Shown one piece after another: positions 1 through 6,463 of a stretch of DNA of 6,659 nt. This DNA is from DASSKW01 sp035690065 (GTDB taxonomy: Bacteria; Pseudomonadota; Gammaproteobacteria; Natronospirales; REEB76). Position numbers and translations under genes: made by a program. The notes beneath the pieces are model-generated. The model saw nothing but the letters and a program-made list of their open reading frames with translations, ran no database searches and was not told where the DNA came from. Numbering within the stretch: the stretch's first letter is position 1; the number at the start of each line of letters is the position of its first letter. The stretch is taken from the NCBI GenBank assembly GCA_035690065.1, contig DASSKW010000130.1:1-6659 (forward strand), given 5' to 3'.

Positions 1-1032
1 GAGACCTACGGCAATGGCATCGTCAGCACGTTGTCACATGCCGATCCGATGAGCCGGATCACCGGCATCAGCAACAGCGTGCAGGCCCTCAGCTATCATT
101 GGGACAGCCTTGGCAACCTGAATATCCGTACCGACAACACCCACGGTTTGAACGAGACTTTTACCTACGATACCTTGAACCGCCTGACGGGGGCCGTGCT
201 CACCAACGGCTCGCCCAGCAGCCCGATCAGCACTACCTACAGCTACAATGCCTTGGGTAACATCACCTGCAAATCGGATGTAGTAGGGCATGACTGTTCA
301 AGCGACCCCACCGGTTACACGTATGGCGGTACGGCCGGGCCGCACGCTGTGACCCAGGTCACCGGCACTTCAGGCGGCACGTACACCTACGATGCCGACG
401 GCAACATGACCAATCGCAATGGCACCGCGATCAGCTGGAACAGCGACAACCTGCCGATCTGCATGGACATGAGTGATGGCAACTGTACCAGCAGCAGCGA
501 CTACAGCACCTTCAGCTATGCGCCGGACAAGCACCGCTATCAGCAGACCGCCGTCACCGGCGGCAACACCGAGACCACCGTGTACGTGGGCGACTATGAA
601 GCCATCACCAGGAACGGCGTCACCACCTACCGGCACCACCTGTCCGCCTATGGCCGCGAAGTCGCGGAAGTGGATCTGGCCAGCAGCGGCGGGTCGGTCA
701 CCGAGACCGACAGCTACATCCTGACCGATCACCTGGGCAGCGTCGATGTCGTCACCGACCAGAACGGCAACCCGATCGCCAACATGAGCTTCGGCGCGTT
801 CGGCAAACGGCGTGATGTCACCCAGTGGACCGCGCCCATCGGCAGCGTCGAGACCCAGGCCGATCACGATGCGGATCGCTATGGGTTCACGCATCAGGAG
901 ATGCTGGACAACGTGAGCCTGATCCACATGAACGGCCGCGTGTACGACCCCAATCTGGGTCGTTTCCTCAGCGTGGACCCGGTGTTCGAGAGCCTGGCTA
1001 TAGCCGAATTTAGTTTGGCTGTTTGTACCTGA
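1..1032 (+). CDS. RHS/YD-repeat protein, C-terminal part, truncated in the core domain
   Basis: The reading frame is open from base 1, so the gene enters from the left; 343 residues are visible. They carry degenerate YD repeats (YHWDSLGNLNIRTD, FTYDTLNRLTG, YSYNALGNIT, YTYDADGNMTNR) and then the RHS-associated core: DHLGSVDVVTDQNGN near residue 243 and GRVYDPNLGRFLSVDP near residues 312-327. RHS proteins are large secreted or surface proteins; the YD repeats form a shell that encloses a variable C-terminal toxin, and the core marks the cleavage point before it. Here the frame ends 13 codons after DPVFE, with none of the usual PTN.QS.N.YSYV.NNP..DP.G continuation and no toxin domain. The gene therefore looks truncated, with random tail codons (SLAIAEFSLAVCT). 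The last 23 bases overlap the convergent glycosyltransferase gene. It is probably an RHS remnant or orphan; whether it is expressed is unknown. Confidence 0.88.
   Translation, partial: ETYGNGIVSTLSHADPMSRITGISNSVQALSYHWDSLGNLNIRTDNTHGLNETFTYDTLNRLTGAVLTNGSPSSPISTTYSYNALGNITCKSDVVGHDCSSDPTGYTYGGTAGPHAVTQVTGTSGGTYTYDADGNMTNRNGTAISWNSDNLPICMDMSDGNCTSSSDYSTFSYAPDKHRYQQTAVTGGNTETTVYVGDYEAITRNGVTTYRHHLSAYGREVAEVDLASSGGSVTETDSYILTDHLGSVDVVTDQNGNPIANMSFGAFGKRRDVTQWTAPIGSVETQADHDADRYGFTHQEMLDNVSLIHMNGRVYDPNLGRFLSVDPVFESLAIAEFSLAVCT
996..1005. repeat. Perfect 10-bp palindrome at the RHS break
   Basis: GGCTATAGCC reads the same on both strands. It lies 5 bp after the last recognisable RHS core codon (DPVFE ends at 990) and 4 bp beyond the glycosyltransferase stop codon. 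It may mark the recombination joint or be a weak part of a transcription stop; it is too short to act as a convincing terminator alone. Confidence 0.4.
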
Positions 1033-1930
1033 GGCTTTCCTTTCCAGGCGCACCTTTGAATACAAATACGGCGAGGCTGAAAGGCACCTTGCCGGTTATG
1101 GCGCGGCGCAAGAGCTTCAATACGATGAATAGCCTGAAGGCGGTAGCGTAAACAAGGTTATGATGAAGCCGCAAGTAGCGCAGCATGCTGATGTAGAACT
1201 CGCGCTGTAGCGCGGGGCGGAGTAACGCATCTCCTGAACTGGCGCCACCGATATGCATGATATGCGCCTGCGGGACAAACCAGGTTTTACAGCCAGCCTG
1301 TTTGATGCGCAGAGCGTAGTCTTCTTCCTCGCAGTAGAGAAAGAACCCAGTATCCAGGCCGCCAAGTTGCTTGAGCACCGTTCCGCGCGTGAACATGGCG
1401 GCGCCAGTGACGACATCGACCGGGACAGGTTGTGCGTATGGCTTACGTCTATCCGGGTATCGGCTTGGGGAGAACAAGCGCAATAGCCCGCTGCCTAAAA
1501 GCATGAGCCACAGTGACGGGAAGTAATTGAAACTGGAACGGGGCTTGCCGTCGCTATCGAGCATGTAGCCGCTGCAAAGCGCGGATTGCGGGTGCTGGTC
1601 CAGGAACGACGACAATACCGCTACCACGTCGTTCCGGAACTCGCAGTCGTTATTCAGGAAGAAATAGTATTCGGCGTCCACCGCGTCCGCACCGAGCATC
1701 ATGCCGCCGGCGAAGCCGAGGTTCTTTTCGGCATGGACCAGGGTGACATGATCCGACGCGAGTGCTGTGAGCTGTGCCTGGTCGGGCTTGGCGGAAGCGT
1801 TATCGACGACTACAAGAGCGGTGTCCGAGAGATCGGCGGTGTGCTTCAGGATCGAGTCCACGCAGCGGAGCGTGTGTGCCGCTGAATTGTAATTCAGGAT
1901 GATGACGGCGGTCTTGGGGCGCTGAAGCAT
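1010..1930 (-). CDS. Glycosyltransferase family 2 (rhamnosyltransferase-like)
   Basis: The 306-residue protein has a GT-A fold signature: AVIILNYNSAAHTLRCVDSI (residues 8-27), VVVDNAS (40-46, nucleotide-binding Asp43), NLGFAGGMMLGADA (70-83), and FFLNNDCEF (90-98), where NND stands at the metal-binding DXD position. VVTGAAMFTRGTVLKQLGGLD (173-193) and FFLYCEEEDYALRIKQAG (196-213, acidic catalytic segment) follow, then HIMHIGGASSG. This order is typical of the WbbL/RfbN-like GT2 enzymes that transfer rhamnose or similar sugars from a nucleotide donor to a surface polysaccharide at the inner face of the cytoplasmic membrane; the exact sugar cannot be told. A basic, hydrophobic C-terminal stretch (about 255-275) could associate with the membrane. 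ATG at 1930 is the only sensible start; no strong ribosome binding site precedes it. It is a single gene rather than part of a visible polysaccharide operon, lies downstream of tRNA-Asn on the same strand and converges with the broken RHS gene. Confidence 0.9.
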   Translation of the reverse strand: MLQRPKTAVIILNYNSAAHTLRCVDSILKHTADLSDTALVVVDNASAKPDQAQLTALASDHVTLVHAEKNLGFAGGMMLGADAVDAEYYFFLNNDCEFRNDVVAVLSSFLDQHPQSALCSGYMLDSDGKPRSSFNYFPSLWLMLLGSGLLRLFSPSRYPDRRKPYAQPVPVDVVTGAAMFTRGTVLKQLGGLDTGFFLYCEEEDYALRIKQAGCKTWFVPQAHIMHIGGASSGDALLRPALQREFYISMLRYLRLHHNLVYATAFRLFIVLKLLRRAITGKVPFSLAVFVFKGAPGKESLRYKQPN

Positions 1931-1955
1931 CGGGCGATGGCTGTTTTCTGGTTTG

Positions 1956-1981
1956 GCCTGGCGTTTAGTGGGGCGCCAGGC
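1956..1981 (-). terminator. Hairpin downstream of tRNA-Asn
   Basis: GCCTGGCG and CGCCAGGC form a perfect 8-bp stem with a 10-nt loop, 25 nt beyond the 3' end of the tRNA and upstream of the glycosyltransferase start. Its position suits a tRNA transcript terminator or processing stop. No run of U follows on the minus strand (the sequence continues CAAACCAG), so intrinsic termination is uncertain and a Rho-dependent or purely structural role is possible. Confidence 0.4.
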
Positions 1982-2006
1982 TGTGCTCTACCCATATTTT
2001 CAGAGA

Positions 2007-2082
2007 TGGCTCCCCGGGCCGGACTCGAACCAGCGACCAACGGATTAACAGTCCGTCGCTCTACCAACTGAGCTACCGGGGA
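2007..2082 (-). tRNA. tRNA-Asn (anticodon GUU)
   Basis: The 76-nt minus-strand sequence folds as a full cloverleaf. The acceptor stem TCCCCGG (2082-2076) pairs with CCGGGGA (2017-2011); the D-loop region reads AGCTCAGTTGGTAGAGC; the anticodon stem-loop GGACTGTTAATCC has anticodon GTT at 2049-2047; the T-arm GCTGG-TTCGAGT-CCGGC is complete. Discriminator G and CCA are encoded (CCA at 2009-2007). The sequence closely resembles Escherichia coli tRNA-Asn. It decodes AAC and AAU. It stands between the aminotransferase and glycosyltransferase genes on the same strand as both and has its own promoter. Confidence 0.98.
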
Positions 2083-2102
2083 ACGGTTCTGGAAGGCCGC
2101 AT

Positions 2103-2131
2103 AGTCTAATCAAGGCCCTGCGGGGGGTCAA
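2103..2131 (-). promoter_or_regulatory. Sigma70-type promoter of tRNA-Asn
   Basis: On the minus strand, TTGACC (2131-2126, 5 of 6 matches to the -35 consensus) is followed after exactly 17 bp by TAGACT (2108-2103, 4 of 6 to the -10). The tRNA begins about 20 bp further on. The bases just after the -10 (ATGCGGCC) are GC-rich, like the discriminators of stable-RNA promoters under stringent control. Confidence 0.7.
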
Positions 2132-2145
2132 CCTGAAACCCGGTT

Positions 2146-2150
<5 letters not shown>
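2132..2150. repeat. 19-bp palindrome spanning the aminotransferase stop codon
   Basis: CCTGAAACC and GGTTTCAGG are perfect inverted arms around a single C. The right arm contains the TGA stop of the aminotransferase gene (2148-2146), and the left arm touches the -35 box of the tRNA-Asn promoter (2126-2131). As RNA it would form a short hairpin right at the end of the aminotransferase message; no U-run follows, so it is at best a weak terminator. As DNA it could be an operator at the tRNA promoter. Confidence 0.6.
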
Positions 2151-3339
<1,189 letters not shown>

Positions 3340-3368
3340 AGAAGACTCCATTCGGGGAAGCAGGGCGG

Positions 3369-3378
3369 TATCATGATA
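3369..3378. promoter_or_regulatory. Symmetric -10-like element between the divergent aminotransferase and uvrB genes
   Basis: TATCATGATA is a perfect 10-bp palindrome in the 62-bp gap between the GTG of the aminotransferase and the ATG of uvrB. Each strand reads TATCAT, a fair -10 box (4 of 6), so the two genes could use back-to-back promoters over the same bases. No good -35 box is seen on either strand, and no CTGT-N8-ACAG LexA box occurs in this gap although uvrB is SOS-controlled in E. coli. Confidence 0.3.
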
Positions 3379-3401
3379 AGGAAAGCACTTGGGAATTACC
3401 A

Positions 3402-5429
3402 ATGAGCGATCTGTTTACGCTGGAAGCGGATTACCAGCCGGCGGGCGATCAGCCCGAGGCGATAGCGGCACTGACGGGCGGTTTGCGCGACGGCCTGTCG
3501 CGCCAGACCCTGCTGGGGGTGACCGGCTCCGGCAAGACTTTCACGGTGGCAAATCTGGTGCAGAACCTGCAACGGCCGACGCTGGTGCTGGCGCCCAACA
3601 AGACGCTGGCCGCGCAGTTGTATGGCGAGTTCAAGGCCTTCTTCCCGCATAACTCCGTGGAGTACTTCGTCTCGTATTACGACTACTACCAGCCGGAAGC
3701 CTACATGCCTTCCAGCGACACTTATATAGAGAAGGATGCCTCGATCAACGATCACATCGAGCAGATGCGGTTGTCGGCAACCAAGGCGCTGCTGGAACGG
3801 CCGGATACCCTGATCGTGGCCACGGTGTCAGCGATCTACGGCCTGGGTGATCCTGAGCAGTACCACAGCATGGTGCTGCATCTGGTGCGGGGTGATCGGG
3901 TAGATCAGCGTCAGATCCTGCGCCGGCTGGCGGAGATGCAGTACACCCGCAACGAACTGGATCTGGCGCCAGGCACATATCGGGTGCGTGGGGAAGTGAT
4001 CGATGTATTTCCGGCCGAATCGGATCGGGAAGCCGTGCGGATCGAATTGTTCGACGATGAGATCGAGTCGATCAATCTGTTCGATCCCTTGACCGGCGCG
4101 GTGCTGCGCAGCGTCCCGCGCTTTACCGTATATCCGGGCAGCCATTACGTGACTCCGCGCGGCACCTTGCTGGAGGCGATCGAGAAAATCAAAGTCGAAC
4201 TGCGTGAGCGTCTGGAGGTATTGCGGCAGGCCAACAAGCTGGTGGAAGCCCAGCGTCTGGAACAACGCACCCTGTTCGATATCGAGATGATCGCCGAACT
4301 TGGTTATTGCAACGGCATCGAGAATTATTCCCGGCATCTGTCGGGACGGGTGGCCGGCGATCCGCCGCCGACACTGTTCGATTATCTGCCGCCCAACGCC
4401 ATGCTGGTGGTGGATGAAAGCCACGTCACCATTCCGCAACTGGGCGGCATGTACAAGGGCGATCGTTCCCGCAAGGAAACCCTGGTGGAATACGGTTTCC
4501 GTTTGCCGTCGGCACTTGACAACCGGCCGCTGAAATTCGAGGAATGGGAAGCGCGTGCACCGCAGACCATCTTCGTTTCTGCGACGCCGGGACCTTACGA
4601 GAAACGTCTGTCCGATCGTACCGTGGAGCAGGTGGTACGGCCCACCGGCCTGATTGATCCGGAAGTCGAGATCCGTCCGGCGCGCACCCAGGTGGATGAT
4701 CTGCTGTCGGAAGTGCGGCTGCGTGCAGCGCGCGACGAACGGGTGCTGGTCACCACGCTGACCAAGCGCATGGCTGAAGATCTGACGGAATATTTCGCCG
4801 AACACGATGTGCGCGTGCGTTATCTGCATTCGGACATCGAAACAGTGGAGCGCACCGAAATCATTCGTGATCTGCGCCTGGGCGAATTCGATGTGCTGGT
4901 CGGTATCAATCTGCTACGCGAGGGCCTCGATCTGCCGGAGGTGTCGCTGGTAGCGATCCTGGATGCTGACAAGGAAGGCTTCCTGCGCTCGGAAGGCTCG
5001 CTGATCCAGACCATCGGCCGCGCTGCGCGCAATATCAGCGGCAGGGCCATTCTGTATGCGGAACGAATTACCGGTTCCATGCAGCGTGCCCTGGACGAAA
5101 CCGGACGGCGGCGTGCCAAGCAGCTTGCCTACAACAAGGAACACGGAATTACCCCGAAGGGTATCCGCAAGGCGGTGGCGGATGTCATGGAAGGGGCGCG
5201 CAGTGCGGTGCCTGGCACCACGCGCGTCAGTCCGCTGAAAGCGGCCGAGGAACGCGCGCGCTATGAAGTGATGGCGCCGGCCAAGCGGCTGAAGCTCATC
5301 AAGCAGCTCGAGCAGGAAATGCACAAGCATGCCCGCAACCTGGAATTTGAGCAGGCCGCCCGACTCCGCGATCAGATTCGACGTATCCAGGAAGTGGATA
5401 TGGGCCTGCCGGAGGTGAAGACGGGGTAG
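3402..5429 (+). CDS. uvrB: UvrABC system protein B (excinuclease subunit)
   Basis: The 675-residue protein is full length for UvrB. UvrB is loaded onto DNA by UvrA, checks for damage by inserting a beta-hairpin, and then binds UvrC for the dual incision in nucleotide excision repair. Seen in order: Walker A GVTGSGKT (39-46), the beta-hairpin region YFVSYYDYYQPEAYMPSSD (88-106) with its Tyr cluster, the helicase DESH box (338-341), FVSATPGPYE (391-400), LVGINLLREGLDLPEVSLV (499-517), the arginine-finger motif QTIGRAARN (536-544), and a C-terminal UVR domain (about 633-664, LEFEQAARLRDQIRRIQ) that contacts UvrC. No motif is missing. The ATG at 3402 gives the typical start MSDLFTLEADYQPAGDQPEA; only a weak GGGA lies upstream. 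It is divergent from the aminotransferase, an arrangement I recall from other gammaproteobacteria such as Pseudomonas. Its 3' side borders an integron cassette array. Confidence 0.99.
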   Translation: MSDLFTLEADYQPAGDQPEAIAALTGGLRDGLSRQTLLGVTGSGKTFTVANLVQNLQRPTLVLAPNKTLAAQLYGEFKAFFPHNSVEYFVSYYDYYQPEAYMPSSDTYIEKDASINDHIEQMRLSATKALLERPDTLIVATVSAIYGLGDPEQYHSMVLHLVRGDRVDQRQILRRLAEMQYTRNELDLAPGTYRVRGEVIDVFPAESDREAVRIELFDDEIESINLFDPLTGAVLRSVPRFTVYPGSHYVTPRGTLLEAIEKIKVELRERLEVLRQANKLVEAQRLEQRTLFDIEMIAELGYCNGIENYSRHLSGRVAGDPPPTLFDYLPPNAMLVVDESHVTIPQLGGMYKGDRSRKETLVEYGFRLPSALDNRPLKFEEWEARAPQTIFVSATPGPYEKRLSDRTVEQVVRPTGLIDPEVEIRPARTQVDDLLSEVRLRAARDERVLVTTLTKRMAEDLTEYFAEHDVRVRYLHSDIETVERTEIIRDLRLGEFDVLVGINLLREGLDLPEVSLVAILDADKEGFLRSEGSLIQTIGRAARNISGRAILYAERITGSMQRALDETGRRRAKQLAYNKEHGITPKGIRKAVADVMEGARSAVPGTTRVSPLKAAEERARYEVMAPAKRLKLIKQLEQEMHKHARNLEFEQAARLRDQIRRIQEVDMGLPEVKTG

Positions 5430-5639
5430 CAGTTGAAGGGGAGAGGGAGTGTGCACCGGTTTTTATACAGTATGATTGGGAAGGCTTGAATTGCGTGCGG
5501 CGATATTCCAGGGGTGTTTTGGGGCACAGGAGTAACCTGCGGATATGTTTGAGATTTGTATGATCGAGTCGAACGGAGATATCGTAATAACGACGCACGC
5601 AGAGTTATTGGAATATCATAGCGCGCAGTCTAGTTACTG
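5430..5639. other. Non-coding junction between uvrB and the cassette array (possible attI or decayed attC)
   Basis: No gene over about 35 codons is seen here, no clear terminator follows uvrB, and no integrase gene is present. The right part holds an imperfect long inverted repeat: AGTAAC-CTGCG-GATAT at 5531-5546 answers ATATC (5613-5617), CGCAG (5624-5628) and GTTACT (5633-5638), immediately before the recombination core GTTAGCT at 5639. This layout recalls the paired outer and inner boxes of an attC, but it lacks the clean spacing and extra-helical base of the good attC at 6383. It may be a degraded attC, an attI, or a secondary site into which the first cassette was inserted. Confidence 0.4.
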
Positions 5640-5643
5640 TTAG
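5545..5643 (+). CDS. Possible 32-codon ORF ending in the cassette core site
   Basis: An ATG at 5545 opens 32 codons (begins MFEICMIESNGDIV) whose TAG stop lies in the recombination core GTTAGCT. AGGAG at 5528-5532 is 12 nt upstream, rather far for a ribosome binding site. An in-frame TAA at 5533 blocks any longer version. Short ORFs placed across attI are known to aid translation of first cassettes (ORF-11 of class 1 integrons), and cassette genes often run into their attC, so this could be such a leader or the stump of a lost cassette gene. It may equally be chance. Confidence 0.2.
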   Translation: MFEICMIESNGDIVITTHAELLEYHSAQSSYC

Positions 5644-5650
5644 CTCTAGC
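5639..5650 (+). repeat. Cassette left end, inverted partner of attC R''
   Basis: GTTAGCTCTAGC is the perfect reverse complement of GCTAGAGCTAAC at 6378-6389; one flanking T/A pair (5638/6390) extends the match to 13 bp. Only bases from 5640 belong to the cassette; G5639 is the residual core base of the preceding site. Confidence 0.85.
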
Positions 5651-6457
5651 GACACGGAAATGCGATGACGTATGACCCTGACACAATGACAATCACGATC
5701 GGCGAGTACTCTGATTTTATGTCAGATTCAGGCGCGTTTTTCATTGACGTGTTCAGGAGAGAAGCTGCTGCGCCTAACGCACCAGAGGCACTTCGGAATG
5801 ATTGGGAAATACTGGAGAACTGGCTTGGTTGCGCTGGCAGGCCTCTTAGTACCGAGGATAACACCAGAATTAGCGCCGCTTGGCGAAGCTATCTAGCTAT
5901 CGGGGTTGCCCCATCCCGGAACCTACAGCCGCAATTCGATTTGTTTCACGAGCAGTATACGAAAAGTGGCGTAGACATCGAGGCTAGTAAGCCACCGAGC
6001 GAAGTGATGGACGTTTTCGATCGACTCTTGGCCACCGACGCTGAGATTCGTAAAAAGAAGAAAGAGGACTGGGACGCAGAGCGAAAGAAGCTTGAGCCGC
6101 TGCTTAAGGGGTTGGGAGCCAAGAAGAATGTGGGTTGGTGGAGGAGAAAAAGCAAAGCGTTCCGCCTGTGGGCATTCGTTTCATTGATATGGGCCGTGGG
6201 TGTTGTTTTATTTGTTGCTGTATTTGATCCGTTCCATAACGGCTCGTGGAACTATATGGATGATGACGAATTTCTGGAAATGTTCACCGTTATGGCGTTG
6301 CCTGTGTTTGCAGGAGTCCTATTTCGCATATATAAGAAATTCGTCGAATGAAGTGGGTGAGGCACTTGGAAGTGGAGGCTAGAGCTAACAACCGCTTCGA
6401 GTCCGACGGCTTACCCTTCCGCTACGCTCCAGCGCAAGCCGCGGCTCAAGCGGGACG
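5640..6457 (+). mobile_element. Complete integron gene cassette (818 bp)
   Basis: Boundaries follow the known G^TT cleavage in the recombination core: GTTAGCT at 5639-5645 on the left and GTTAGCC at 6457-6463 on the right. The cassette holds a single + strand ORF (5665-6351), only 25 nt after its left edge, and an attC at its 3' end, the standard one-gene cassette layout. Its first bases are the exact reverse complement of 6378-6389, the R'' side of its own attC, as required when the excised circle re-forms a full attC. Its base composition is visibly more AT-rich than uvrB next to it, consistent with transfer. Confidence 0.87.
5665..6351 (+). CDS. Cassette-encoded hypothetical protein with two C-terminal membrane helices
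   Basis: I do not recognise this 228-residue family. Residues 1-125 look soluble and alpha-helical, with many Trp and acidic residues (RNDWEILENWLGC, 44-56). Residues 125-167 are very basic and probably helical (EIRKKKKEDWDAERKKLEP, then NVGWWRRKSK). Two hydrophobic segments follow: about 168-187 (LWAFVSLIWAVGVVLFVAVF) and about 206-220 (MFTVMALPVFAGVLF), separated by an acidic loop with MDDDEF. The basic residues before helix 1 and the closing RIYKKFVE suggest both ends face the cytoplasm and the acidic loop faces the periplasm. No signal peptide is present. The ATG at 5665 has GGA 6 nt upstream; an ATG at 5660 is in another frame. It is the only gene of its cassette. Two-helix proteins with a cytosolic domain occur among phage-defence effectors, but nothing here proves that role. 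Confidence 0.8.
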   Translation: MTYDPDTMTITIGEYSDFMSDSGAFFIDVFRREAAAPNAPEALRNDWEILENWLGCAGRPLSTEDNTRISAAWRSYLAIGVAPSRNLQPQFDLFHEQYTKSGVDIEASKPPSEVMDVFDRLLATDAEIRKKKKEDWDAERKKLEPLLKGLGAKKNVGWWRRKSKAFRLWAFVSLIWAVGVVLFVAVFDPFHNGSWNYMDDDEFLEMFTVMALPVFAGVLFRIYKKFVE

Positions 6458-6463
6458 TTAGCC
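6383..6463 (+). other. attC recombination site
   Basis: The site is about 81 bp, within the known attC size range. R'' AGCTAAC (6383-6389) pairs with R' GTTAGC (6457-6462); L'' CCGCTTCGAG (6392-6401) pairs with L' CTCAAGCGG (6445-6453), leaving C6398 as an extra-helical base, the hallmark that lets the integrase choose the bottom strand. Inside, CGGCTT (6407-6412) pairs with AAGCCG (6436-6441), and CGCT (6420-6423) with AGCG (6431-6434), giving the imperfect central stem. It is oriented so that the cassette gene lies to its left, in line with a + strand array. The spacers between boxes are 2 nt and 3 nt. Confidence 0.92.

Noticed and set aside
370..1065. 231-codon minus-strand ORF opposite the RHS gene
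   Set aside because: Its composition (Val, Ala, Gly, Ile rich and repetitive) is what the antisense of RHS repeats gives; the + strand has clear YD and core motifs.
1253..1885. Plus-strand ORFs opposite the glycosyltransferase
   Set aside because: They have no start signals or motifs; the GT2 motifs are all on the minus strand.
3828..4829. 333-codon minus-strand ORF inside uvrB
   Set aside because: It is antisense to uvrB, rich in His and Gln, and has no recognisable motif; the UvrB frame is certain.
5455..5476. LexA box or cassette promoter at TTTTTATACAGTATGAT
   Set aside because: Only one half (ATACAG) fits a LexA site and the CTGT partner is missing; no -35 box lies at a suitable distance from TATACA or TATGAT.
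4914..5598. Minus-strand ORFs across the uvrB 3' end and the following gap, considered as a possible integrase remnant
   Set aside because: They show no tyrosine recombinase motifs (no R, HxxR or Y box) and mostly mirror uvrB codons.
6383..6463. Rho-independent terminator reading of the inverted repeat after the cassette gene
   Set aside because: No U-run follows; the R/L box order, extra-helical base and GTTAGCC core identify attC.
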